DNA of 36,531 nucleotides from an uncultured delta proteobacterium (GTDB lineage: Bacteria; Myxococcota_A; UBA9160; JAFDET01): positions 1 through 36,531 of the forward strand of contig CAMYOO010000005.1 of NCBI GenBank assembly GCA_947260035.1, given 5' to 3'. The translations under genes and the position numbers were made by a program. The number at the start of each line of letters is the position of its first letter. The first letter of the stretch is position 1. Below are positions 30,317 to 36,531 of the stretch, in pieces. Under the pieces are notes generated by a model. It was not told the origin of the DNA. It saw only the letters and a list, made by a program, of their open reading frames with translations, and made no database searches.

Positions 30317-31321
30317 CTACGCCTCCGCGGCCTCGATGGCGGCCGGCAACAGCGCCTTCACCTCTTCGGGCGTGGCGGTGGCCGTCCCCACCTTGCCCAG
30401 CACCACGCCCGCCGCCGCGTTGGCGATCACCGCCGCCTCCAGCAGCGAGCCCCCGGCGCGCAGCGCCAACACCAACGCCGCGATTGTGGTGTCTCCCGCG
30501 CCTTGCACGTCGAAGACCTCTCGTGCTGCAGTGCGCACATCCACTCCCGGCGTGTCGCCCTCGAAGACGGTCATGCCCGACGAGCCTCGGGTGACGACGA
30601 AATCGGCCTCGCCCAGCTCTTGGCGCAGCGTCGCCACCGCGCGCGCCAGATCCTCGGGGGTGCGGATGCGCACGCCCGAGAGCACCTCCGTCTCGCGCAG
30701 GTTGGGCTTCACCAGCGTGGCTCCGCGGTAGGGAGCCAGGCTGTGCTTGGGATCGACGGCGATGGGCACCTCGGCCGCATTCAGCAGATCCATGGCGCCG
30801 CGGATCACGCTGTCGGACAGCACGCCCTTGGCGTAATCCTCGAAGATGACGCCGTCGGCGAAGGGCAGCGTCGTCTCGATCTGGCGCAGCAGGCGCCGGG
30901 AGTCTTCGGCGGAGACTTCGTCCTCGTCCTCCCGATCGAAGCGCAGCAGCTGTTGGTTGCGCGCCACGAGCCGGGTCTTGCGGGTGGTGGGACGACCCTC
31001 CAACGCCACCAGGCCCGCCGGATCCACGCCCAGGGCTTTGAGCAGGTCGGCGACGCGGCCACCTACACGGTCGTCGCCGATCACGGCGCAGAGGTGGCAA
31101 CGACCGCCCAGGGCGACCACATTGCGCACCACGTTGCCCGCACCGCCCAGGGCCTCGGATTCCCTCGCCACGTGCACGACGGGCACCGGCGCCTCGGGAC
31201 TGATGCGCTCCGAATCGCCCCACAGGTACTCGTCCAACATCACGTCGCCCACGACCAGCAAAGAGACGCCGCCGAAGGCATCCACCAGCATCGCCAGACG
31301 GGCTTCTTCGAGTCCGTTCAC
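30317..31321 (-). CDS. D-glycero-beta-D-manno-heptose-7-phosphate kinase (HldE N-terminal domain type)
   Basis: This PfkB-family sugar kinase matches the kinase half of HldE/RfaE, which makes heptose 1,7-bisphosphate for ADP-heptose. It has LLVVGDVMLDEYLWGDSERI, SPEAPVPVVHV, GGAGNVVRNVVALGG, RKTRLVARNQQLLRFDRE, the anion-hole/catalytic VQGAGDTTIAAL near residue 270, and the PKH/KPN region VDPKHSL and KPNLRE. At 334 residues from GTG 31321 it lacks the C-terminal cytidylyltransferase domain, so a separate adenylyltransferase must be elsewhere. The GTG overlaps the upstream GT2 stop by GTGA. Confidence 0.93.
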   Translation of the reverse strand: MNGLEEARLAMLVDAFGGVSLLVVGDVMLDEYLWGDSERISPEAPVPVVHVARESEALGGAGNVVRNVVALGGRCHLCAVIGDDRVGGRVADLLKALGVDPAGLVALEGRPTTRKTRLVARNQQLLRFDREDEDEVSAEDSRRLLRQIETTLPFADGVIFEDYAKGVLSDSVIRGAMDLLNAAEVPIAVDPKHSLAPYRGATLVKPNLRETEVLSGVRIRTPEDLARAVATLRQELGEADFVVTRGSSGMTVFEGDTPGVDVRTAAREVFDVQGAGDTTIAALVLALRAGGSLLEAAVIANAAAGVVLGKVGTATATPEEVKALLPAAIEAAEA

Positions 31322-32286
31322 GCCGTATCTCCTCCATCCCGAGCCAGACCCGCACCGGCAGGGCAGCCGCGCAAGTGCCACCAGAGCACCGCCGAACGGC
31401 TTCGCCAGCGCTCGCGCCCGGCGCGGGACAAGACGGCCCCGGGCAGCAGCACCAGCGCGTAGAGAGCCGACTTGCCGAAGCGCAGGGTACGCACCAGGGC
31501 TGCCTGGGCCGCACCACGCCGCTTGCGAAAGAAGCGATACAGGGAGCGGTGGTACTCGATGCGCGTGCGCGCCGGCACGCGCTTCTTGGTGGTGGCGCCG
31601 TGCACGTGAATCACACGAGTGTCAGGAAGGTGGACTACGCGCCAGCCCGCTTCGTGGATTCGCCAGCACCAGTCGGTTTCCTCGAGGAAGAAGAAGTATT
31701 CCTCGGGCATCAGCCCGACGCCGTCGAGCACCTCGCGACGCACGAAGAGGCACGCGCCCAGCACGGCCTCCACGTCGACGGGTCCGTCGTGCTCGTAGCG
31801 CTTGGAGGGGAAGCGCCCGGGCAGCAGCGTTTCCAGCACGCCCTTGGGCAGCAACTCGGTAGCCAGGCTGGGGTAGTTGTGCACGGAGTTCTGCTTGGAG
31901 CCGTCCGGATTCAGGAGCTGGGGGCCGACGACACCGACATCGGGGTGCTCGTCCAGGAAGCGTACGCAACGCTCCAACGCACCCGGCAATACCTCGGTGT
32001 CGTTGTTGAGCAGCAGCGCGTGGCGCCCGGCAATCTTGGCCAGGGCGACGTTGTTTCCGGCCGCGAAGCCCACGTTGCTCGGCAACGCGATCACCTGCAG
32101 CCAGGGAAACCGCTCGCGAACGGCATCGGGCGTGCCGTCTCCGGATGCGTTGTCCACGACGAAGACCTCGATCTCGATGCGATCGGGCTCGCGACGCGAG
32201 CGCACGTGGCGATCCAGCGACTCGAGGCAGGCGAAGAGCAGGTCCCGCGCGCGCCAGGAGACGATCACGACCGAGAGGTCGATCAC
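31318..32286 (-). CDS. Glycosyltransferase family 2, rhamnosyltransferase-like
   Basis: This 322-residue GT-A enzyme begins IDLSVVIVSWRARDLLFACL. It has VFVVDNASGDGTPDAV, the metal-site ALLLNNDTEVLPGALE, GPQLLNPDGSKQNSV, the FFFLEETDWCWRIHEAGWR motif of GT2 rhamnosyl- and related transferases, and a basic, partly hydrophobic C-terminus. The start is GTG 32286, overlapping the waaF stop by GTGA; the first 16 residues of the longer frame are discarded. Its place between waaF and the heptose kinase suggests LPS core or O-antigen extension. Confidence 0.92.
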   Translation of the reverse strand: MIDLSVVIVSWRARDLLFACLESLDRHVRSRREPDRIEIEVFVVDNASGDGTPDAVRERFPWLQVIALPSNVGFAAGNNVALAKIAGRHALLLNNDTEVLPGALERCVRFLDEHPDVGVVGPQLLNPDGSKQNSVHNYPSLATELLPKGVLETLLPGRFPSKRYEHDGPVDVEAVLGACLFVRREVLDGVGLMPEEYFFFLEETDWCWRIHEAGWRVVHLPDTRVIHVHGATTKKRVPARTRIEYHRSLYRFFRKRRGAAQAALVRTLRFGKSALYALVLLPGAVLSRAGRERWRSRSAVLWWHLRGCPAGAGLARDGGDTA

Positions 32287-33377
32287 GCTTCGCCGCCTCC
32301 GGACAGCGGACGCAGCGCGCCGTCGCCGCGCCAACGGGCAGCGCCCTCTACGTCCAGAGCGGGCAGCGCGGCCTCACGCACCGCCGCCACCGGGATCCGC
32401 GTCATGCAGCGGTGGTCGGTGGGACAGCGGCGCAGGTAGCAGGGTCGGCAGCCCACGTCGGCCGTCAGTACGCGCACCCGCTCCAGGTTCAGATTGGTCT
32501 TGGCCAAGCTGGTTGGGCCCATCAGTGCGATGCAGGGGACCCCGAACGCGACGGCGACGTGACGTGCGCCGGCGTCATTGCAGATCAGGAGCCGCGCGTC
32601 CCGGATCACGGCTTTGAGCGAGCCCAGGTCCAGCTTGCCGGACAGATCCGCCGCAGGCGCGCGCATGGCCGCGGCCACCCCGCCCACCAGACCGCGCTCG
32701 TCCGCGGTCCCCACCAGGACCACGCGGGCGCCGGCCTCGGCCAGGGCATCGCCCGCCTGGGCGAAGGACGCCGCCGGCCACAGCTTGGACGGACCGTAGG
32801 AAGCCCCCGGCGCCAACACGGCGTAGGGCTCGCCCGGAGCCACCCCGGCCGCGTCCAGCAACGAGCCGGCCCGGGAGCGTTCGGCCTCGGTGGTGAAGAG
32901 CTCCAGGTGCGTGCCCTGGGCGGGCGCACCGGCCGCCTCGGCGAGGGCCAGGACGTGGCGCTCGCGGGGAATCCAGGCGCGGCGGCCTCCGCTGCGCGGC
33001 GCCGCCACGGAGGTGTGGAGAAGCGGAGCGCGTAGATCAGAGCGGTAGCCGACCACATTGCGGACGCCCGCCAGGCGCATGTGCAGCGCGGACTCGAAGG
33101 AGTCGGGCAGGCACAGTCCCAGGTCGAAGCCGCCCCGGCGCCGCAGGCCCCAGGCCTCGCGCAGCACCGCCCACGGCCCGCGCCGGTGGGACTCCACCGG
33201 AAGCACCCGGTCGAACCAGGGAGCGCCGGCCATCAGCGGTGCCAGGACCCCCTTCACGGCGAGGCTCATCCGCGCGGTCGGATAGGCGTGGCGCAGAGCC
33301 CGGAAGGCGGGCGTCGCCATTACCAGATCGCCGGCCCAGTTCGGGCCCCGAACGAGGATTTCCTCAGGATTGGTCAT
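32283..33377 (-). CDS. waaF: ADP-heptose--LPS heptosyltransferase II
   Basis: WaaF (GT9) adds the second heptose to the LPS inner core on the cytoplasmic side. The protein is 364 residues from ATG 33377 (MTNPEEILVRGPNWAGDLVM). The family N-terminus VRGPNWAGDLVMATPAFRAL is present, then LCLPDSFESALHMRLAGV, YAVLAPGASYGPSKLWP, and the ADP-heptose site ICNDAGARHVAVAFGVPCIAL followed by GPTSLAKTN. The Cys-rich CRPCYLRRCPTDHRCM near the end is typical of WaaF. A longer frame upstream is rejected because it runs into the GT9 gene. It lies 35 bases after the preceding GT9 gene. Confidence 0.95.
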   Translation of the reverse strand: MTNPEEILVRGPNWAGDLVMATPAFRALRHAYPTARMSLAVKGVLAPLMAGAPWFDRVLPVESHRRGPWAVLREAWGLRRRGGFDLGLCLPDSFESALHMRLAGVRNVVGYRSDLRAPLLHTSVAAPRSGGRRAWIPRERHVLALAEAAGAPAQGTHLELFTTEAERSRAGSLLDAAGVAPGEPYAVLAPGASYGPSKLWPAASFAQAGDALAEAGARVVLVGTADERGLVGGVAAAMRAPAADLSGKLDLGSLKAVIRDARLLICNDAGARHVAVAFGVPCIALMGPTSLAKTNLNLERVRVLTADVGCRPCYLRRCPTDHRCMTRIPVAAVREAALPALDVEGAARWRGDGALRPLSGGGEA

Positions 33378-33412
33378 GGGTTGCGTGACCCCGGGGGAGG
33401 TCGCGGAGTCTA

Positions 33413-34453
33413 TCAATGCCCTGTAGCGCCTGCCAGAAGCGCGCGCGCCTCCTGCACCACGCGATCGGGGGGAATTGCCCGCATGCACGTGGCCGCTGCG
33501 CAGCCCCGCCGACACGGGCTGCACGCCACGGGAACCCGCACGCTGCGCGAGGGAGTGGCCTGCCAGGGTGCGTTCTCCAGCGGATGCGTCGGACCGAGAA
33601 GCTGGAGCACCGGCGTGCCCACCAGCGACGCCACGTGCATGGGTCCCGTGTCGCTGCCGATGTAGAGCCGAGCACGGGCAAAGAGCGCCGCCAGGTCGCC
33701 CAGCGAAGGCGTGTCCGGTGCGCGCCGCGCGGCGCCCCGCGCCTCCCCGACCAGCGCCTCGGCGAAGGCGCGATCGTCCCGGGCAGGCCCCACCGTCACC
33801 AACACGGGTGTGCCGGTGTCCTCGGCCAGCTCGCGGGCGACCTGGGTGTACCCCGACACGGTCCAGCGTTTGTGCGGCGTGTCGTCACTGGTCCCGGGAT
33901 GGATCACCACCGGCGCCGACGTCGGCCCGAGCAGACGGGCCATGCGCTGGCGCGCGGCGTCGGCGACCCGCAGCGGCTGCGCGTCGGGCGCCGCCTCGAC
34001 GCCCAGGAACTGCACCAGCGCGCGGTTGCGCTCGAAGCGCGAGGCTCGGCGCGGCTCGACGTGGGCGCGGCGGTTGGCGAACCGCCAGCCGCCCTCGCGT
34101 CCGAAGGGGGGCGCGAGGCCGACCCGTAGCGGCGCGCCGCTGAGCCGCGAGAAGACCCCGCTCTTCAGGATGGAGTGGAAGTCGACCACCAGATCGAACG
34201 CGCCTCCGCGCAGCGCAGCCACAAAGCTCCTCAGACGCCGGGCCGCCTCGAGCCAGCGCACGCCGAGAAGCGCCTCGCTCACGTCGGCCCGCGGGTAGAC
34301 CAAGACCTCATCGATCCACGGCTGGTCGCTCAGCACGCTGGCGGACGCCGGCTCCACCAGCCAGCTGATCCGAGCTCCGGGATAGGCCGCCCTCAGCGCC
34401 GAGACGGCGGGCAGGGTCCGCACCACATCGCCGACGGCCCCCAGCCGGATCAC
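33413..34453 (-). CDS. GT9 heptosyltransferase, WaaC-like
   Basis: This 346-residue GT9 enzyme starts at GTG 34453 with MIRLGAVGDVVRTLPAVSAL; an upstream CTG (RILVIRLG) would fit the family slightly better but no ATG or GTG is available there. It has ISWLVEPASASVLSD, FDLVVDFHSILKSG, VVIHPGTSDDTPHKRW, and the ADP-heptose site YIGSDTGPMHVASLVGTP with QLLGPTHPLENAPW. Cys-rich CSPCRRGCAAATC follows. It most resembles heptosyltransferase I (WaaC), the enzyme putting the first heptose on Kdo. As first gene of the array it is divergent from the LptF/G gene across 101 bases. Confidence 0.9.
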   Translation of the reverse strand: MIRLGAVGDVVRTLPAVSALRAAYPGARISWLVEPASASVLSDQPWIDEVLVYPRADVSEALLGVRWLEAARRLRSFVAALRGGAFDLVVDFHSILKSGVFSRLSGAPLRVGLAPPFGREGGWRFANRRAHVEPRRASRFERNRALVQFLGVEAAPDAQPLRVADAARQRMARLLGPTSAPVVIHPGTSDDTPHKRWTVSGYTQVARELAEDTGTPVLVTVGPARDDRAFAEALVGEARGAARRAPDTPSLGDLAALFARARLYIGSDTGPMHVASLVGTPVLQLLGPTHPLENAPWQATPSRSVRVPVACSPCRRGCAAATCMRAIPPDRVVQEARALLAGATGH

Positions 34454-34540
34454 CAGGATGCGCTCAGCCGGCGGCAGGGCTTCTAAAGGGTTCCTACAGG
34501 TGGCGATTGCGGGTGCCTCGCACGGACGCAGAGCGACGGG

Positions 34541-34547
34541 TAGGATA
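34541..34547 (+). promoter_or_regulatory. Possible -10 element of the lptF/G gene
   Basis: TAGGATA ends seven bases before the ATG at 34555, so initiation would fall at or next to the start codon. No convincing -35 is seen 17 bases upstream, and no Shine-Dalgarno fits. Weak evidence, but the spacing repeats that seen at purM. Confidence 0.3.
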
Positions 34548-34554
34548 CCCCGCC

Positions 34555-35694
34555 ATGCGGATCCCGCGAATCGTCGCCGGCTACATCGTCCGCGAGATCA
34601 TCCAGTACTCGGTCCTGGGATTCCTGGTCTTCTCGTCGCTGATGCTGACGCAGAACCTGCTCCGGACCCTGGCGGACCTCACCGAGGCCGCCGGCGGCGG
34701 GGCGTCGGTATGGGACCTGCTGCGCGTGCTCGGGTACCTGATGCCCACCCTGGCCACCTACGCCCTTCCCGTCGCGTTCCTGTTCGGCGTGCTGCTGGCG
34801 GTGAGCCGGCTGGCGTCGGAGTCGGAGATCCTGGCCATGCGCGCCTGCGGCCTGGGCATGACGGCGGTGGTGGGCCCGGTGCTGCTGCTCTCGGTCCTGG
34901 TCTCGGGCTTCACCGGCTACCTGATGCAGGAAGTCGAGCCAAATGTGCGCCGGCAGCTGCGCCGCGTGGTCACCGAAGCGGCGACGCGCAGCCTGACCAT
35001 CGAGCCCGGCCACTTCCGCTCGTTCGACAAGCGGCTCATCTACGCGCAAAGCGCCGAGGCCGACGGAACGCTGCGGGGCATCGTGATCTGGGACAACACC
35101 GACGCGCGACGCCCGTTTGCCGTCTTCTCGGAGTCCGGCAGCCTGCGCTACGACGCGGAGACGGCGGAGATCAAGCTGGTCCTGGAACGTGGCGACATGC
35201 ACATCGAGCCGGACGATCTGGCCCGCTACCGGCGCATCTCCTTCGAGACCTTCGACTACACCTTCGACGCCTCCGGCGTGGTCGAATCGAAGACCTCGCG
35301 GCTGCGCCCGCGCGACATGTCCATGCAGCAGCTCCGCTCCACGCTGGAGCTGCTCGACTCGACCGACGACTTCGAGAAGATCAAGCACCTGCCCGAACGC
35401 CGCCCGGTGAAGTACGAGACCCAGCTCCACCGCCGCTTCGCGGTTCCCGTGGCGCCGATCGTGTTCGCGCTGCTGGCCGTTCCCATGGGCCTGCGGCGAG
35501 TGCGCGGCGCGCGCTCGGCGGGCGCGCTGACCTGCGTGGCGGTGGCGTTCGCCTACTACGTGCTGCTGTCGTTGGCCGAGTTCCTCGCCGAGGACACCGC
35601 CGTTCCGCCCGTCGTCGCGCTGTGGCTGCCCAACGTCGTCTTCGTGGGGGTGGCCATCCCACTGCTCCGCCGCGCCAACCGCGGAGAAGGCTGA
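34555..35694 (+). CDS. LptF/LptG family LPS export permease
   Basis: These YjgP/YjgQ-type permeases form, with LptB, the inner-membrane ABC transporter that extracts LPS. The 379 residues from ATG 34555 (MRIPRIVAGYIVREI) contain three N-terminal helices (about 13-35, 55-80, 97-120), a beta-rich periplasmic domain (about 125-300), and three C-terminal helices beginning at FAVPVAPIVFALLAVPMGL and ALTCVAVAFAYYVLLSLAEF. Only one gene of the usual lptF/lptG pair is present and I cannot say which it is. An alternative upstream GTG at 34507 adds 16 residues that do not look like the family. It is divergent from the heptosyltransferase array, which fits LPS work. Confidence 0.93.
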   Translation: MRIPRIVAGYIVREIIQYSVLGFLVFSSLMLTQNLLRTLADLTEAAGGGASVWDLLRVLGYLMPTLATYALPVAFLFGVLLAVSRLASESEILAMRACGLGMTAVVGPVLLLSVLVSGFTGYLMQEVEPNVRRQLRRVVTEAATRSLTIEPGHFRSFDKRLIYAQSAEADGTLRGIVIWDNTDARRPFAVFSESGSLRYDAETAEIKLVLERGDMHIEPDDLARYRRISFETFDYTFDASGVVESKTSRLRPRDMSMQQLRSTLELLDSTDDFEKIKHLPERRPVKYETQLHRRFAVPVAPIVFALLAVPMGLRRVRGARSAGALTCVAVAFAYYVLLSLAEFLAEDTAVPPVVALWLPNVVFVGVAIPLLRRANRGEG

Positions 35695-35756
35695 CCCGTA
35701 TCCCGGGACACTTCAGGACCCCGGCACCCGCAGCGCGGCCGGACGGGATCCCCCCC

Positions 35757-36461
35757 CTACGACGATCTGCAGGTGGCCGGGCCAGCCGATGGCTCCGCGT
35801 CCATTCGGCGCGTCATCTGCAGCGCCTGGATGAAGCCGAGCAGGAAGAACGCCTCCGCCAGCACTTTGAGCACGTCTTCGGCCACGATGGCCCAAAGGAA
35901 AATCGACCCCAGGTGCACGCCGGGAAGGAGCATGCGGAGGAGATCGACGTCATTCGTGAGGACGTCGAGCACGACCATGGCAAACGCCAGCACCAAGCCC
36001 GCTGCGAAGAAGGGAAGCGTCACGCGGTAGCGCCACAGTTCGCTGCGGGCGATGCAGACCGCGACCAGCCCGATCACCAGATAGAGCAAGACCAGCAGGT
36101 CGTCGATCCGATCCGTCAGGCTGGTCTCGGTGATCCCGAACAGCGAGTGGATGGCCAGATCGACCTGCTCGTGGATCTCGAACAGCTCATCCGCGGCCAG
36201 GAAGAAGAAGCCGCCGGCCATGAGCGCCCAGATCAGCAGCGACGAGCGAAGGATCGGCTGCCGGGTCTGCGCCCTTCGCAGCACCAGGATCCGCCAGGCG
36301 ACGAGGCCCATGGCGACGAGATGCGCCGCGGACACCCAGGTTCCAGACTGGCCCTCTTGGAAGCGCCGCCTCGGGTCTCCGTGGAAAAACTGGCCGTCCC
36401 CGATCGCAATGGCGAGAAACAGGAGGTCGGCGCACAGCACGACCGCGATCACCCGAGGCAT
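35757..36461 (-). CDS. Uncharacterised multi-pass membrane protein
   Basis: I do not recognise a named family. The 234 residues hold about six hydrophobic segments, at roughly 4-22, 42-61, 73-90, 121-138, 147-166 and 183-212. The most striking motif is LAADELFEIHEQVDLAIHS, which puts Asp91, Glu92, His97 and Glu98 at the end of a helix; acidic residues recur in VAEDVLKVLAEAFFL (Glu195, Asp196, Glu203). Such polar residues near membranes can form a metal or proton site, but that is speculation. The ATG at 36461 is the likely start. The gene converges on lptF/G with 62 bases between the stops. No function is claimed. Confidence 0.75.
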   Translation of the reverse strand: MPRVIAVVLCADLLFLAIAIGDGQFFHGDPRRRFQEGQSGTWVSAAHLVAMGLVAWRILVLRRAQTRQPILRSSLLIWALMAGGFFFLAADELFEIHEQVDLAIHSLFGITETSLTDRIDDLLVLLYLVIGLVAVCIARSELWRYRVTLPFFAAGLVLAFAMVVLDVLTNDVDLLRMLLPGVHLGSIFLWAIVAEDVLKVLAEAFFLLGFIQALQMTRRMDAEPSAGPATCRSS

Positions 36462-36531
36462 GCCGCCACGATACGGGACCTGAGACGCCGTGGCCTCCGC
36501 CCATCGAGAGCACGGCGCAAACGCTCGAGAC

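Noticed and set aside
30315-31517. Long N-terminal extension of yicC
   Set aside because: It covers the heptose kinase gene in another frame. YicC family proteins begin MIxSMTGFGR, as at GTG 30314.

Overview
This window carries 28 protein-coding genes. I found no RNA genes, insertion sequences, prophage or CRISPR array. The sequence is strongly GC-rich by eye (not computed) and tightly packed; the longest gap between genes is about 156 bases. LPS inner-core genes (heptose kinase, two GT9 heptosyltransferases, an LptF/LptG-type permease) point to a diderm Gram-negative bacterium. A RemA/DUF370 gene next to yicC and gmk, a PEP-CTERM-like protein, and heavy use of GTG starts suggest a GC-rich delta-proteobacterial-type lineage (Myxococcota or Desulfobacterota and relatives). 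That placement is an inference.

Region 1 (1-10983, all minus strand) reads, in transcription order, PEP-CTERM-like protein, ftsY, glpK, a glycerophosphodiester phosphodiesterase, an Lrp/AsnC regulator, gltB and gltD (cut by the window edge). It joins membrane-protein targeting, glycerol/glycerophosphodiester use, and ammonia assimilation through glutamate synthase. The Lrp-family gene overlaps gltB by ATGA and is the obvious candidate regulator.

Region 2 (11062-19109, minus) holds smc, preceded in transcription order by a TIGR04283-like glycosyltransferase and two half-size ABC exporters. The exporters look like a heterodimer with one degenerate ATP site. Region 3 (19164-23224) is a short mixed-strand stretch: purM and an atypical Rossmann-fold protein on plus, a PhyH-family dioxygenase on minus, and a methyltransferase on plus.

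Region 4 (23231-34453, minus) is one long, tightly coupled array: GT9 heptosyltransferase, waaF, GT2, heptose kinase (hldE N-terminal type), yicC, remA, gmk, rel, GT2, GT4 and a GHMP kinase. Seven of its ten junctions are overlaps, five of them the four-base GTGA. LPS-core enzymes therefore flank the GMP kinase/(p)ppGpp module on both sides. The small omega-subunit gene rpoZ, often found between gmk and rel/spoT, is absent here. Region 5 is a divergent LptF/LptG-family permease (plus) and an uncharacterised multi-pass membrane protein (minus).

No clearly new defence or mobile system is visible. The most unusual items are the LPS/ppGpp array, a triplicated 35-bp tandem repeat that carries the stop codon of the PEP-CTERM-like gene, a second weaker repeat of the same kind at an ABC transporter stop codon, and promoter-like elements so close to the starts of purM and lptF/G that leaderless transcripts are plausible.
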